64,000 nucleotides of DNA from Streptococcus infantis SK970 (GCA_000223255.2 AFUT01000009.1:1-64000), one strand, 5' to 3'; counted from the stretch's first letter, positions 15,741 through 25,027 are shown. A program made the numbers and translations. The notes: generated by a model not told the origin, from the letters alone.

Positions 15741-15923
15741 ATGGCTGACTACGCATTATATCAGGGTGATGTGTTTGTTACGCTTGGGACATTAGCGCAG
15801 ATCAGTAGCGAAACAGGAATTACTGAAAGGATGTTAAAGTACTACACTTACACATCACACCAACGATGAAACCCAAACGGTAGGGCCGTTATTAAAATTG
15901 AGGAGGAAGATAATGAGAATTAA
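15741..15923 (+). pseudogene. small phage protein with in-frame stop
   Basis: Begins MADYALYQGDVFVTLGTLAQ and stops at TGA 15867-15869 after HQR. The same frame continues NPNGRAVIKIEEEDNEN to 15923, overlapping the next gene. That tail matches the usual C-terminus of the small YxGD-GT-EIA phage proteins, so CGA to TGA is likely. Unlike the other lesions, this is a substitution, not an indel. A shorter 42-aa product is possible. Confidence 0.5.
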
Positions 15924-16077
15924 GACATCAAATGACACGATCATCCATGTCAACAAATCTCAACGCAGTATCACGATTGAGGGCGTCGAGTTAAGCGGCG
16001 ATTGTCGGGCCCTGGTATCTGACAATAAGAACGGCACAGGCACAATCACGCTTATTTTTGACGGTAAAATTATTTAA
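15913..16077 (+). CDS. small phage protein, unknown function
   Basis: 54 aa, starting MRIKTSNDTIIHVNKSQRSI; all beta by pattern, ending TLIFDGKII. Preceded by GAGGAGGAAG. No domain recognised. Confidence 0.6.
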   Translation: MRIKTSNDTIIHVNKSQRSITIEGVELSGDCRALVSDNKNGTGTITLIFDGKII

Positions 16078-16087
16078 AGGAGGTAAA

Positions 16088-16347
16088 ATGAAACGATTTA
16101 TCGCAATATGGATATTATTGTCTGCTGGATTGAACATCTGGCAATGTATCCACATAAAAAACTAGAACAAAAGCGCCCTATTATCGTCTATAAAGCAGAT
16201 AATAAAGGCGCAGAAATCAAAGGCAGAGTCGTCCATAAAGAAAAAATAGGCGACCTGTACACGATCACAATACAGAACTACGGCACATTCGTGGTGTCGC
16301 AAGACAACTACGAAACTTTAAGGATTGGAGACGAGGTGAGGTTATGA
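16088..16347 (+). pseudogene. membrane-anchored phage protein (apparent frameshift)
   Basis: The N-terminal hydrophobic segment FIAIWILLSAGLNIW follows MKR. One A added to the AAAAAA run at 16156-16161 links it to the frame LEQKRPIIVYKADNKGAEI, about 86 aa, ending with a beta-rich domain. AGGAGGT precedes the ATG. The Cys after the helix could be lipidated, but the context is weak. Confidence 0.55.
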
Positions 16348-16732
16348 GACCGAAATTTAGAGCGTGGGATGGCGCAAAAAAGAAATGTTCAAAGATACTT
16401 TTGCAATAACAGAAAGTGGGCAAGTTGTAGTAGTTGAACAGGAGTTCGTCACAAGCTCTCCAGATTATGTTTTTGTTGATCATCTAGTCATCATGCAATC
16501 AACAGGAGTCAAAGACCTAAAAGGTATCGAGATTTTCGAGGGGGATATTGTTCGGGTTCTTGATAGCACTTATACTGTTTTTTACGATAATGAGAGAGGA
16601 AGTTATCGTTTGAAACCACACGATGATCGCTGGAATGTGGATTATATGTCTAATTTTTCCCACGGAGGAAATTTTGAAGTTGTCGGAAATATTTACGAAA
16701 ATCCAGAATGGAGGATAAGGAATGAGACCTAA
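16344..16732 (+). pseudogene. YopX family protein (apparent frameshift)
   Basis: MRPKFRAWDGAKK is the typical YopX start. One A added to the run at 16376-16381 joins the frame with GVKDLKGIEIFEGDIVRV and FEVVGNIYENPE, the YopX core, about 129 aa. Widespread in Firmicutes phages; function unknown. The start overlaps the previous stop, and its end overlaps the next gene by 11 bp. Confidence 0.75.
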
Positions 16733-16979
16733 AAAATATCCGTACTTAGGAGCTATAAAAGCAAAGAAAACAACTAAAGAAGATAAGTTGGAGCTTGTAG
16801 CATTTCCAAACATTGCGATCAGAAAAGATTTGCTCAAACACATCTACACAGTTGTTAAAAATCATGATGGCGCTACTGTTATTTATTTCAGAATTCCTAA
16901 AATTCTTGGATACGAGGAACAAAGAGCCAGGATAAATTTGAGTTATGAGGAGACAATGAAAATACTCAATAGCTGCTAA
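16722..16979 (+). CDS. phage protein, unknown function
   Basis: 85 aa, basic at the N-terminus (MRPKKYPYLGAIKAKKTT), with IYFRIPKILGYEEQRARINL near the end. Overlaps the YopX gene. No domain recognised. Confidence 0.6.
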   Translation: MRPKKYPYLGAIKAKKTTKEDKLELVAFPNIAIRKDLLKHIYTVVKNHDGATVIYFRIPKILGYEEQRARINLSYEETMKILNSC

Positions 16980-17054
16980 AAGAAAAAAGCCAAGACACTC
17001 TCTGTCTCAGCTATAATCTCAATAATATTATTATACCACAAAAGGAGATAGAGA

Positions 17055-17462
17055 GTGAACAAGGCTAAAGAGCTATTGAAAGAATTACAAGATCTTGATA
17101 TGGACATTCAAAGCCGTATAGATGAAATCAATGAGCTTGAGGCAGGTTTGCTCTCAAGCCCCAAGTGGTCAGATGTCAAAGTTCAAGGCGGACAGACTAG
17201 AAAAGTTGATGATGTCTATACTCAGCTGGTAGTGATGAAAGAGGCTATAGAACAGGATACCAAAGAAGTTATTAACAGGAAACTTGAATTAGGTAGAATG
17301 ATCAATAAGCTTAAAAATCCAAAATACAGGGCAATCCTGAGAATGACATATATTACTAAAACGTATATCGAAGATATTTGTGATAAGTTATCAATTAGCA
17401 AGAGCTCGTATTACAGCATGCGTAAGGTTGCTATTGAAGAGCTGGAGGTAATTTTGGAATAA
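17055..17462 (+). CDS. DUF1492/ArpU-like late-gene regulator
   Basis: 135 aa starting at GTG after AAAGGAGAT. Long helices are followed by a C-terminal sigma-region-4-like helix-turn-helix (IEDICDKLSISKSSYYSMRKVAI). DUF1492/ArpU proteins sit before the packaging genes in streptococcal and enterococcal phages and activate late transcription. Direct repeats immediately downstream may be its target. Confidence 0.85.
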   Translation: MNKAKELLKELQDLDMDIQSRIDEINELEAGLLSSPKWSDVKVQGGQTRKVDDVYTQLVVMKEAIEQDTKEVINRKLELGRMINKLKNPKYRAILRMTYITKTYIEDICDKLSISKSSYYSMRKVAIEELEVILE

Positions 17463-17743
17463 TTTGGAATTTCTTGAGTTATCTTGAGAATATCTTGAGA
17501 ATATGTGTTAATCAAAATAATCTTGATGTGCACTGTAACCATAATCTGTTAAAATGGTAGTATCAAGAATTAAAGCAAAGGCACCTTAGGCAACGACCTA
17601 GAAAAGCTTCTGAAAAACTGCTGGCTTGGGTTATCAGTGGCGATAGAGTAGGATGTTTTAATATCGCAAAAAAAGACTACACAAAATAAAAAAGAAAAAG
17701 TAATTTCTAATTAACACGCAAGTCTGTAGTCTACTTGCACTAA
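17463..17743 (+). promoter_or_regulatory. late control region before terS, with possible small RNA
   Basis: This is a 340-bp gene-free gap. It holds direct repeats of TCTTGAGAATA (about 17478-17502), a promoter-like TTAAAAT near 17551, and then ~190 nt without an ORF that can fold: AGACTACA pairs with TGTAGTCT, and GCAAGT...ACTTGC forms a hairpin next to the terminator. It may hold the late promoter, the packaging site, a structured RNA, or several of these. Confidence 0.45.
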
Positions 17744-17772
17744 GTCACTCTTTGAGTGGCTTTTTTATTTTT
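17744..17772 (+). terminator. terminator before terS
   Basis: AGTCACTC and GAGTGGCT form an 8-bp stem with a TTT loop, followed by TTTTTTATTTTT. terS starts 30 bp later behind its own ribosome site. Confidence 0.8.
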
Positions 17773-17802
17773 CAAAACAAATAAACAGCAGGAGGTTTAG
17801 GC

Positions 17803-18537
17803 TTGGGTAGAGCAAGAGACCCCAACCGAGACAAAGCATTTGAAATCTATTCAGAGAACAATGGAAACATTGAACTGATTGAGATTGCTGAGCGTTTGGG
17901 TGTTTCAGCTGGCACTGTCCGAGGTTGGAAAAGTAAAGACAAATGGGAACCTAAAATAAAAGGAACGTTCCAAAAGAAAAATACGGAACGCTCCAAAAAT
18001 CCGAGGGGTGCTCCCAAGGGTAGTAAAAACGCTCTAGGCCATGGAGCACCTAAGGGAAACACTAACGCCCTCAAACATGGACTGTTTGCTAAGTACCTCC
18101 CTAAAGAGGTATATGAGATAGCGCAAGAGCTTTCAGAAAAACAGCCTATAGACATCCTTTGGGAAAATATCACGCTGACCTATGCTAATCTTTTGCACGC
18201 TCAGCGTATTCTGTATGTGCAGGATGTCGAGGATACTACAAGCGTACTTATAGCTACCACGGCAAAAGGTGGAGCAAGCTATGAAATTCATACATCATGG
18301 GATAAGCAAGGCAAGGCCTTAGCTGCAATAGCAAGAGCTCAGACTGAGCTTAGAGGCATGATTAAGACTTATGACGAGCTTACACGCTCTCCACTTGTTA
18401 CAGAGGAGCAACGCCTTAGAATTGAAAATCTCAAGGCTCAACTAGGCTCGGGTGATGAAGATGATACAGTGATTACTGGATTTACATTTGATAGGAGTGA
18501 GTATAATGGCAATACTGAACCTAGCGAAATTGATTAA
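17803..18537 (+). CDS. terS: terminase small subunit
   Basis: 244 aa from a TTG start behind AGGAGGT. The N-terminal helix-turn-helix (IELIEIAERLGVSAGTVRGW) binds the packaging site. The middle is Lys/Gly-rich (GAPKGSKNALGHGAPKG) and the C-terminal helices oligomerise. It is XtmA/PBSX-like and overlaps terL by 32 bp. Confidence 0.9.
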   Translation: MGRARDPNRDKAFEIYSENNGNIELIEIAERLGVSAGTVRGWKSKDKWEPKIKGTFQKKNTERSKNPRGAPKGSKNALGHGAPKGNTNALKHGLFAKYLPKEVYEIAQELSEKQPIDILWENITLTYANLLHAQRILYVQDVEDTTSVLIATTAKGGASYEIHTSWDKQGKALAAIARAQTELRGMIKTYDELTRSPLVTEEQRLRIENLKAQLGSGDEDDTVITGFTFDRSEYNGNTEPSEID

Positions 18538-19804
18538 CCCAGTATTTGATGAAGTCCTCTACACACTCAAGAGTCATATAGTGCTCAAGGGTGGCCGTGC
18601 CTCTACTAAGTCTTCAGTAGTCTCTATTGACCTTGTAAATGACTTTATCAATGATCCCAACGGTAATGTGGTAGTTCTCCGAAAAGTAGGTAAGTATCTG
18701 AGAATGTCGGTGTATGAGCAGATAAGATGGGCCATCTATGAGATGGGGCTAGCTAATCAGTTCAAGTTTGGGAAATCTCCCTTACAGATTACACATAAGA
18801 AGACAGGCACAGCTTTTTATTTCTACGGTGTAGACGATCCAATGAAACTCAAATCCCAGAAAATAGCCAAGGGCTATGTAATGGCCGTATGGTTTGAGGA
18901 ATTGGCTGAGTTTGCAGGTCGTGAGGACATTGATATAGTTGAGGATACTTTCATCCGTCAAGAGCTGCCAAACGGAAAAGAGGTCAAAGTCTATTTCACA
19001 TACAACCCTCCAAGAAATCCCTATGACTGGATAAATGAGTGGGTTGCTGAGAAAGCTAGTGACCCTACTTACATGATACATCACAGCACCTACCTTGATG
19101 ACAAGCTAGATTTTTTGTCTAAGCAAATGAAAGACAAAATAGAACGATATAAGGAGACGGACCCTGACTACTACCGTTGGATGTATCTAGGCGAGGTAAT
19201 CGGTTTAGGTAATCATGTCTATAACATGAGCTATTTTAAACCACTACAGAGCCTACCAGAGGATGATAGGCTTATCGGTATATCATTTGCCCTGGATACA
19301 GGACACCAACAATCGGCGACAGCCTGTGGAGCTTATGGGCTCACTGCCAAGGGTAATGTTATCTTGCTTGATACGTTCTACTACTCACCAGCTGGCAAGA
19401 CCATCAAAAAGGCACCTAGTGAGCTCTCTGTGATGATCCATGACTTTATAGACAAGGTCATGAAGATCTACAGAGTGCCTAAGCTCAAGATGACCATTGA
19501 TAGTGCTGAGGGGGCTTTGCGTAACCAGTATTTCAAAGATTATGGAGAGCGCTGGCACCCAGTAGCCAAGAAGAAAAATCAGACTATGATTGATATGGTT
19601 ATCAGTCTACTAGCTGAGGGGCGTTTCTACTACCTTGACATCCCTAATAACAGGGTATTTGTAGAGGAACATAAGATGTACCGCTATGATGACAAGTCAC
19701 TCAATACAGATGACCCCAAAGTCATCAAGGAAGATGACCACACGGTGGACGAGTTCAAGTATTTTGTCCTAGACAACGCTAGAGAGCTAAGACTTAAAGC
19801 CTAA
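18506..19804 (+). CDS. terL: terminase large subunit
   Basis: 432 aa, PBSX/XtmB type. The ATP-driven packaging motor and nuclease. The N-terminal ATPase has the P-loop-like LKGGRASTKSS, and VWFEELAEF is the Walker B region. The C-terminal RNase-H-like nuclease includes ALDTGHQQS and TIDSAEG acidic residues. The ATG at 18506 is chosen for its AGGAG at 8-bp spacing rather than the upstream 18488 start. Confidence 0.95.
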   Translation: MAILNLAKLINPVFDEVLYTLKSHIVLKGGRASTKSSVVSIDLVNDFINDPNGNVVVLRKVGKYLRMSVYEQIRWAIYEMGLANQFKFGKSPLQITHKKTGTAFYFYGVDDPMKLKSQKIAKGYVMAVWFEELAEFAGREDIDIVEDTFIRQELPNGKEVKVYFTYNPPRNPYDWINEWVAEKASDPTYMIHHSTYLDDKLDFLSKQMKDKIERYKETDPDYYRWMYLGEVIGLGNHVYNMSYFKPLQSLPEDDRLIGISFALDTGHQQSATACGAYGLTAKGNVILLDTFYYSPAGKTIKKAPSELSVMIHDFIDKVMKIYRVPKLKMTIDSAEGALRNQYFKDYGERWHPVAKKKNQTMIDMVISLLAEGRFYYLDIPNNRVFVEEHKMYRYDDKSLNTDDPKVIKEDDHTVDEFKYFVLDNARELRLKA

Positions 19805-19815
19805 AGGAGCTAACA

Positions 19816-21327
19816 ATGGGAATAGTAAAGACTATCAAGAATTTTTTCACAAGGAGCAAGTATGTGATGACAACACAGAACTTAACAAATATCACTGATC
19901 ACCCTAAAATAGCAGTGTCATCCACAGAGTATGACCGTATCAGGGAAAATCTCAAGTATTATGCAGGACATTATCCACAAATTGAGTACACTGACAGCAA
20001 CGGCACGCCTCAAAAACGAGCTTTCAACCATTTGCCTATTGGACGTACAGCAGCCAAGAAGATTGCAAGCCTGGTGTTTAATGAACAGGCTGAAATCAAG
20101 CTAGACGACAAGGACGCTAACAAATTCATTCAAAAACAGCTACAAGATGACAGATTTGTCAAGAATTTTGAGCGCTACCTGGAGAGTGGGTTGGCGCTTG
20201 GTGGCTTGGCTATGAGGCCATACGTCGATAGAGACAAAGTAAGAATCTCTTTCATTCAGGCGCCTGTCTTTTTGCCATTACAAAGCAACACACAGGATGT
20301 CTCTAGCGCTGCTATTATCACTAAGACAATCAAGTCAGAGGGGAACAAGCAGAAGTTTTACACACTGATTGAGCTGCACGAATGGGGCAAAGATGACAAG
20401 TACACAGTCACTAATGAGCTCTACAAGTCGGATAATCAGAACGTGGTAGGCTCTAGGGTTCCTCTGTCAGATCTCTATGAGGATCTTGAGGAAGTAGTAG
20501 ACCTGAACGGCTTGAGTCGTCCACTCTTTACTTACTTGAAGACCCCAGGCATGAACAATAAGGATATTAACTCAGCTCTTGGGCTGTCTATCTTTGACAA
20601 TGCTAAGACCACAATGGACTTTCTTAATACCACCTATGATGAGTTCATGTGGGAGATTAAGATGGGTCAGCGTAGAGTGGCCGTCCCTAGTCAAATGATT
20701 AAGGTTGAGTATAATCAGGATGGCGAGAATGTCACAGTTAAGCGTGAGTTTGAGGCAGGGCGTAATGTCTATGAACAGATTGACTCAGGTGATATGGATA
20801 AGGGTGTAGGCATTACTGACCTTACAACACCTATCCGATCGGATGACTATATCAAGGCTATCAATAAGATCCTGGCGATTTTTGAAATGCAGATAGGAGT
20901 ATCTTCTGGCACCTTTACCTTTGATGGTAAGAGCTTGAAAACAGCTACTGAGGTTGTCTCAGAGAACTCTGACACTTACCAAATGAGGAACAGCATTGTC
21001 AGCTTAGTAGAGCAGTCTTTGAAAGAGCTCATTATTTCAATGTTAGAGCTAGGCAAAGCCTACGGACTCTACAAGGGAAACATCCCTGACATGGAGAAAA
21101 TCAGCATTAACCTTGATGATGGAGTCTTTACAGACCGAAATGCTGAGCTGGACTACTGGGTTAAGGTTGTAAATGCTGGTTTTGCCACGGATGTCATGGC
21201 TATTGAAAAGGTGCTCAACGTTACGCCTGAAAAAGCTAAACAAATCAAAGCTGAAATCAGTGGCAATGCTATTGATGAGGCAAATGGAGAGCGTAGCCTT
21301 GATGATGTATCCACCTATGGAGAATAG
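19816..21327 (+). CDS. portal protein, A118 type
   Basis: 503 aa. The dodecameric head vertex through which DNA enters. The N-terminus and KIASLVFNEQAEIKL region fit the Listeria A118/SPP1-like portal family, and the middle has FEMQIGVSSGTFTFDG, typical of these portals. Located between terL and the MuF gene, as expected. Confidence 0.93.
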   Translation: MGIVKTIKNFFTRSKYVMTTQNLTNITDHPKIAVSSTEYDRIRENLKYYAGHYPQIEYTDSNGTPQKRAFNHLPIGRTAAKKIASLVFNEQAEIKLDDKDANKFIQKQLQDDRFVKNFERYLESGLALGGLAMRPYVDRDKVRISFIQAPVFLPLQSNTQDVSSAAIITKTIKSEGNKQKFYTLIELHEWGKDDKYTVTNELYKSDNQNVVGSRVPLSDLYEDLEEVVDLNGLSRPLFTYLKTPGMNNKDINSALGLSIFDNAKTTMDFLNTTYDEFMWEIKMGQRRVAVPSQMIKVEYNQDGENVTVKREFEAGRNVYEQIDSGDMDKGVGITDLTTPIRSDDYIKAINKILAIFEMQIGVSSGTFTFDGKSLKTATEVVSENSDTYQMRNSIVSLVEQSLKELIISMLELGKAYGLYKGNIPDMEKISINLDDGVFTDRNAELDYWVKVVNAGFATDVMAIEKVLNVTPEKAKQIKAEISGNAIDEANGERSLDDVSTYGE

Positions 21328-21328
21328 C

Positions 21329-21427
21329 ATGAAAAAACTATTTAGATTTATTTTGCCACCAATTAACCCAGCTAAACTATTTATTAAGCAACCAAGCAGG
21401 TTTTTGAGGTGGGTATGGTATGACTGA
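21329..21427 (+). CDS. small phage protein between portal and MuF
   Basis: 32 aa, basic and hydrophobic (FRFILPPINPAKLF, ending WVWYD). It overlaps the MuF gene start by 8 bp. Weak evidence beyond position and tight packing. Confidence 0.45.
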   Translation: MKKLFRFILPPINPAKLFIKQPSRFLRWVWYD

Positions 21428-23039
21428 AAAGAAACCAATCAAGCTAAATGATGAGCAGCTAATGCTTGACGCTAGTAACGTTGCAGACATCTATCATCAG
21501 CTAACTCTTGAACTCTTTGACCAGGTTATAGATCGTATCAAAGAGCGTGGCTCTGCTAGCCTTGATGATAACCCTTATATTTGGCAACTTGAGAAAATGA
21601 ATGAGATGGGCCTACTCAATGAGGAAAATGTCAAGCTCATTTCTGACCGTTCAGGCATTGCTGAGGAACAACTTAGGCATGTTATCCAAAATGAGGGTTA
21701 CAAAATCTATAAAGACACCAAACAACAGCTTTTAGAGGCGACTGGTGGCGGTGGTTTTGCTGGTAACTCACTCATTCAGACCAATCTAGCTGCTTATGTC
21801 AATCAGGCTATGGGAGATATAGACAACCTCATCAATACCACTCTACCAATGAGTGTCAGAAAGGTTTATCAGTCCATAGTCCAGGAGAGCGTGGCCAAGG
21901 TTGTCACAGGACTCACTACCTCAGACAAGGCTATCTCTGATACAGTCATGAAGTGGGCTCAAAAAGGCTTTTACGGCTTTACTGATAGCCAAGGGAAGAA
22001 CTGGAAAGCCGACACATACGCTAGGCAAGTCATCAAATCGACGGCTTGGCGTGTCTATCGTGAGGTCAGGATGGCTCCAGCTGAGGAGTTGGGGATAGAT
22101 ACCTTTTACTATCGCAAGAAAGCCACAGCTAGAGAGATGTGCGCTCCTTTACAGCACCAGATAGTAACTACAGGGGTTGCTAGGACAGAGGCTGGGGAGC
22201 GTATTTTGGCACTATCAGACTACGGCTATGGATACGCTTGGGGATGCCAGGGTATTAACTGTACTCATGAGATGACGCCGTACATCCCAGGGGCTAACTC
22301 CAAGCCTGATTTGCCAGACGAACTAAGAGACTTAACGCCTGAGCAGGCTATAGAAAATGCAAACGTACAGGCCAAACAGAGGGCCCTAGAGAGGTCTATC
22401 AGACAGTCCAAGGAATTTCTACACGTTGCAGAGAAACTAGGTGACCAGGAGCTGATAGACAAGTATAAGAGCAAGGTTAGAATCCAACAGGGAGCCATGC
22501 GAGACTATCTCAAACGGCACCCATTCCTACACCGTGATTATGCTAGAGAGAAATACTATGATGATCCTTATACCAAAACTAAGAAAGAGGTCAAAGTCAG
22601 AAAAGAACTTGAAAAGCTGGAAAAACACAGAGCAGAGCAAAAAGAAATGCGTGAGAAGTTTAATTCAGCTGTTAAAAATGGTATAATTAAGACGGAAATC
22701 AATAACGAGCATTTTGAAAACCACATTAGAGGTACTAAGGGATATGAGAAATATCTCCAGAAGAACTTAGAAAAAGGAGCACCTCCACCAAGCTATCTGA
22801 CAATCACTAAAGAAGAATGTCAGGCGCTGGTTGATAGATATGCTGGAACAGGACAATTCAAGTATGATCCAAAATCAACCAAAATGCAGGAAATTATCTC
22901 ACAGAATAAACCTATAGGAACCTATATAGATTCCAGAACTGGTGAAGTCGTCGAGAATACTACTGATTTCCGTATTCATTACAGTAAAACAGGCTCACAT
23001 ATTGTGCCAACTATCAAAGGGAAAGGAGACCGTAAATGA
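21420..23039 (+). CDS. MuF head protein with C-terminal polymorphic toxin domain (type 50-like)
   Basis: 539 aa. Residues ~200-295 are the phage Mu-F head-morphogenesis domain (RQVIKSTAWRVYREVRMAP, and a Cys/His-bearing WGCQGINCTHE). A charged helical linker follows. Residues ~415-539 resemble bacterial polymorphic toxin type 50, with HFENHIRGTKGYEKYL, LVDRYAGTGQ and a terminal FRIHYSKTGSHIVP. MuF-toxin fusions are known in Firmicutes temperate phages and may be delivered with the virion or act in competition. The stop overlaps the next ATG by 4 bp. Confidence 0.85.
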   Translation: MTEKKPIKLNDEQLMLDASNVADIYHQLTLELFDQVIDRIKERGSASLDDNPYIWQLEKMNEMGLLNEENVKLISDRSGIAEEQLRHVIQNEGYKIYKDTKQQLLEATGGGGFAGNSLIQTNLAAYVNQAMGDIDNLINTTLPMSVRKVYQSIVQESVAKVVTGLTTSDKAISDTVMKWAQKGFYGFTDSQGKNWKADTYARQVIKSTAWRVYREVRMAPAEELGIDTFYYRKKATAREMCAPLQHQIVTTGVARTEAGERILALSDYGYGYAWGCQGINCTHEMTPYIPGANSKPDLPDELRDLTPEQAIENANVQAKQRALERSIRQSKEFLHVAEKLGDQELIDKYKSKVRIQQGAMRDYLKRHPFLHRDYAREKYYDDPYTKTKKEVKVRKELEKLEKHRAEQKEMREKFNSAVKNGIIKTEINNEHFENHIRGTKGYEKYLQKNLEKGAPPPSYLTITKEECQALVDRYAGTGQFKYDPKSTKMQEIISQNKPIGTYIDSRTGEVVENTTDFRIHYSKTGSHIVPTIKGKGDRK

Positions 23040-23251
23040 GTAAACAACTTTGGAACTACCTACGCTCAAGGGTTCAGGTAGTAAATAGTGACGGCGAAGT
23101 CATCAAGGGGCTTGTCACAGATTTTATTGACGAAATGGACAATGATGAGCAAGATGAAATCACTATCCTTATTGACAATCCTAGCCCTGATGAACCAACT
23201 GAGATTTCTCTCTTTGAGAGTGAGATTATTTCAATTAAGGCAATCTCATAG
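23036..23251 (+). CDS. possible immunity protein for the MuF toxin
   Basis: 71 aa, acidic, with a beta pattern like a small SH3/Sm barrel (VVNSDGEVIKGLVTDFIDE, ISLFESEIISIKAIS). It overlaps the toxin stop by ATGA and ends at its own terminator, separate from the scaffold gene: the layout of a toxin-immunity pair. I do not recognise the family, so the role is inferred from position. Confidence 0.5.
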   Translation: MSKQLWNYLRSRVQVVNSDGEVIKGLVTDFIDEMDNDEQDEITILIDNPSPDEPTEISLFESEIISIKAIS

Positions 23252-23338
23252 CGCTTAGTTTAATCTAGGCGCTTTTTTCATGCAATAAATTGCTATAAAC
23301 CACTATAAACCGTATGGATTTCCATTCGGTTTTATTTT
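23250..23338 (+). terminator. two hairpins after the toxin pair
   Basis: AGCGCTTAG and CTAGGCGCT followed by TTTTTT (23250-23278) make a terminator. A second hairpin, AACCGTATGGA/TCCATTCGGTT with TTTATTTT, ends near 23338. They separate the MuF pair from the scaffold-capsid genes. Confidence 0.7.
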
Positions 23339-23404
23339 GCCCTGGAGCATGGCGTAAAACTGTCTTAATTTGTCCATGTGACGTAAAAAAGGAGGAGTTA
23401 AGAC

Positions 23405-23983
23405 ATGAGTCTTAAACGTGAAATGTTAGTTGAGGCAGGTATCGAGGACAAGGCTGTCATTGACAATATTATGCAAGCGTACGGTGCAGGTATTGAAAAT
23501 GCCAAGTCACAAGCCAAGTCGGAACTACAGGCCGAAAACGACGCATTAAAACAACAGCTTGAGCAACAAACCCAAGCTATCAATGAACTACAGGCCAAAG
23601 AGGGAGCGAGTGCCGAAAGCAAACAACAGCTTGAAGAACTAAAAGCCCAATTTGACCAGTACAAGCTAGATAGTGAGGCAAATCTTGCTCAAATCACTAA
23701 AACAAACGCTGTAGCCCTTGCTTTGAAAGACGTAGGAGCTTACAACTCAGAGGATTTGATGAAATTCATTGACCTAGACAAAATTGAACTAGGGGAAGAT
23801 GGGAAACCTCAACTAGAGGACACAATCAACTCACTCAAAGAGTCAAGCCCTTACCTATTCCAAGCTGAGGACAAGCAGCCTAACCCTAATATCTCTGTGC
23901 ATGGAAATCCACCAGCAGAGACTGGATACGATCATCTAAGCGCAGAGGACAAAGCCCTATTTGCAGGCTTTGATAGCGTATAA
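23405..23983 (+). CDS. capsid scaffolding protein, phage GP20 family
   Basis: 192 aa. Residues 30-110 are a strongly charged coiled coil rich in Gln and Glu (ALKQQLEQQTQAINELQ), the mark of GP20-type scaffolds. It directs capsid assembly and is lost on maturation. AGGAGG precedes the ATG and the major capsid gene follows. Confidence 0.88.
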   Translation: MSLKREMLVEAGIEDKAVIDNIMQAYGAGIENAKSQAKSELQAENDALKQQLEQQTQAINELQAKEGASAESKQQLEELKAQFDQYKLDSEANLAQITKTNAVALALKDVGAYNSEDLMKFIDLDKIELGEDGKPQLEDTINSLKESSPYLFQAEDKQPNPNISVHGNPPAETGYDHLSAEDKALFAGFDSV

Positions 23984-24015
23984 AACCAAAAATAAAGAAA
24001 AGAGGATTATTACAC

Positions 24016-24840
24016 ATGACAGTAAATTACGCAGCAAAATTTGATGAAAAAGTAGATGAGCGCTTTGCTAAAGAGGCCCTATCTACTGGTATTGTTAACC
24101 AAGATTTTGATTTTCTTGGAGTTGACACCGTCAAGGTCTACTCTATCCCTACATCAGGAATGAATGACTACAAGACAACTGGGCAAAACCGCTACGGTGA
24201 AGCTGAGGAACTTGGAAATACAGTTCAAACTATGACAATGAAGAAAGACCGCTCTTTCACATTCACGATTGACAAGAAATCCGAGCAAGACACAAATGGT
24301 GTCATGGAGGCTGGGAAAGCCCTAGCACGTCAGTTGTCAGAAGTCGTTATCCCAGAAGTAGATACTTACCGCTTTGCAACAATCGTAGCTGGTGCAGTAC
24401 CTGATCATATTGCAACCGCAGCCGTGACTAAAGAGAATGCTTATGAGGCTGTCCTTGATGGTCAGGTTAAGCTCACTGACGCTCTTGTCCCAACAGCTGG
24501 CCGTGTCTTGCATGTGTCACCTAAGTTCTACAAACTCATCAAACTTGACCCAACATTTGTGAAAAATTCTGACCTTGGTCAAGAAATCACTATCAAAGGT
24601 CAAGTAGGTATGATTGACGGCTTGCCAGTAGTTTTGACACCTACATCACGCTTGCCACAAAATGTAGAGTTCTTTATCGCTCACCCTGTAGCTACTACAT
24701 CTCCTGTTAAGTTGGAAGACTACAAGATCCACGATAACCCACCAGGTATCAACGGCAAACTCGTTGAGGGCCGTATCCGTTACGATGCTTTCGTTCTTGA
24801 CAACAAGAAAAAAGCTATCTACGTTCACAAATCAGCATAA
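24016..24840 (+). CDS. major capsid protein
   Basis: 274 aa with position, size and codon use of a highly expressed coat protein. Features include TMTMKKDRSFTFTIDKKSEQD and VDTYRFATIVAGAV, typical of the A118/Gp6-like HK97-fold coat proteins paired with GP20 scaffolds. Confidence 0.9.
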   Translation: MTVNYAAKFDEKVDERFAKEALSTGIVNQDFDFLGVDTVKVYSIPTSGMNDYKTTGQNRYGEAEELGNTVQTMTMKKDRSFTFTIDKKSEQDTNGVMEAGKALARQLSEVVIPEVDTYRFATIVAGAVPDHIATAAVTKENAYEAVLDGQVKLTDALVPTAGRVLHVSPKFYKLIKLDPTFVKNSDLGQEITIKGQVGMIDGLPVVLTPTSRLPQNVEFFIAHPVATTSPVKLEDYKIHDNPPGINGKLVEGRIRYDAFVLDNKKKAIYVHKSA

Positions 24841-24852
24841 GGAGGCTAGCTA

Positions 24853-25022
24853 ATGGCTAAGAAAAAGAAGAAACCACAGAGGAAGTTGTGGAAAATCAAG
24901 AAGTGACAGAGGAAGTTGTCAAAAAATCTGTTACTTTGACAAAAGATGGGGTTTCTTTTACCCTGTCTGACCCGATCATGATTTCAGCTTTTGAAAATCA
25001 AGGATATGAAATGGAGGAATAA
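24853..25022 (+). pseudogene. small head protein (apparent frameshift)
   Basis: MAKKKK followed, after one A is added at 24871-24873, by TTEEVVENQEVTEEVVKKS and ending ENQGYEMEE, about 57 aa. The restored stop lies 5 bp before the next gene. Lys- and Glu-rich, lying after the capsid gene; function unknown. Confidence 0.6.
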
Positions 25023-25027
25023 AGTAA

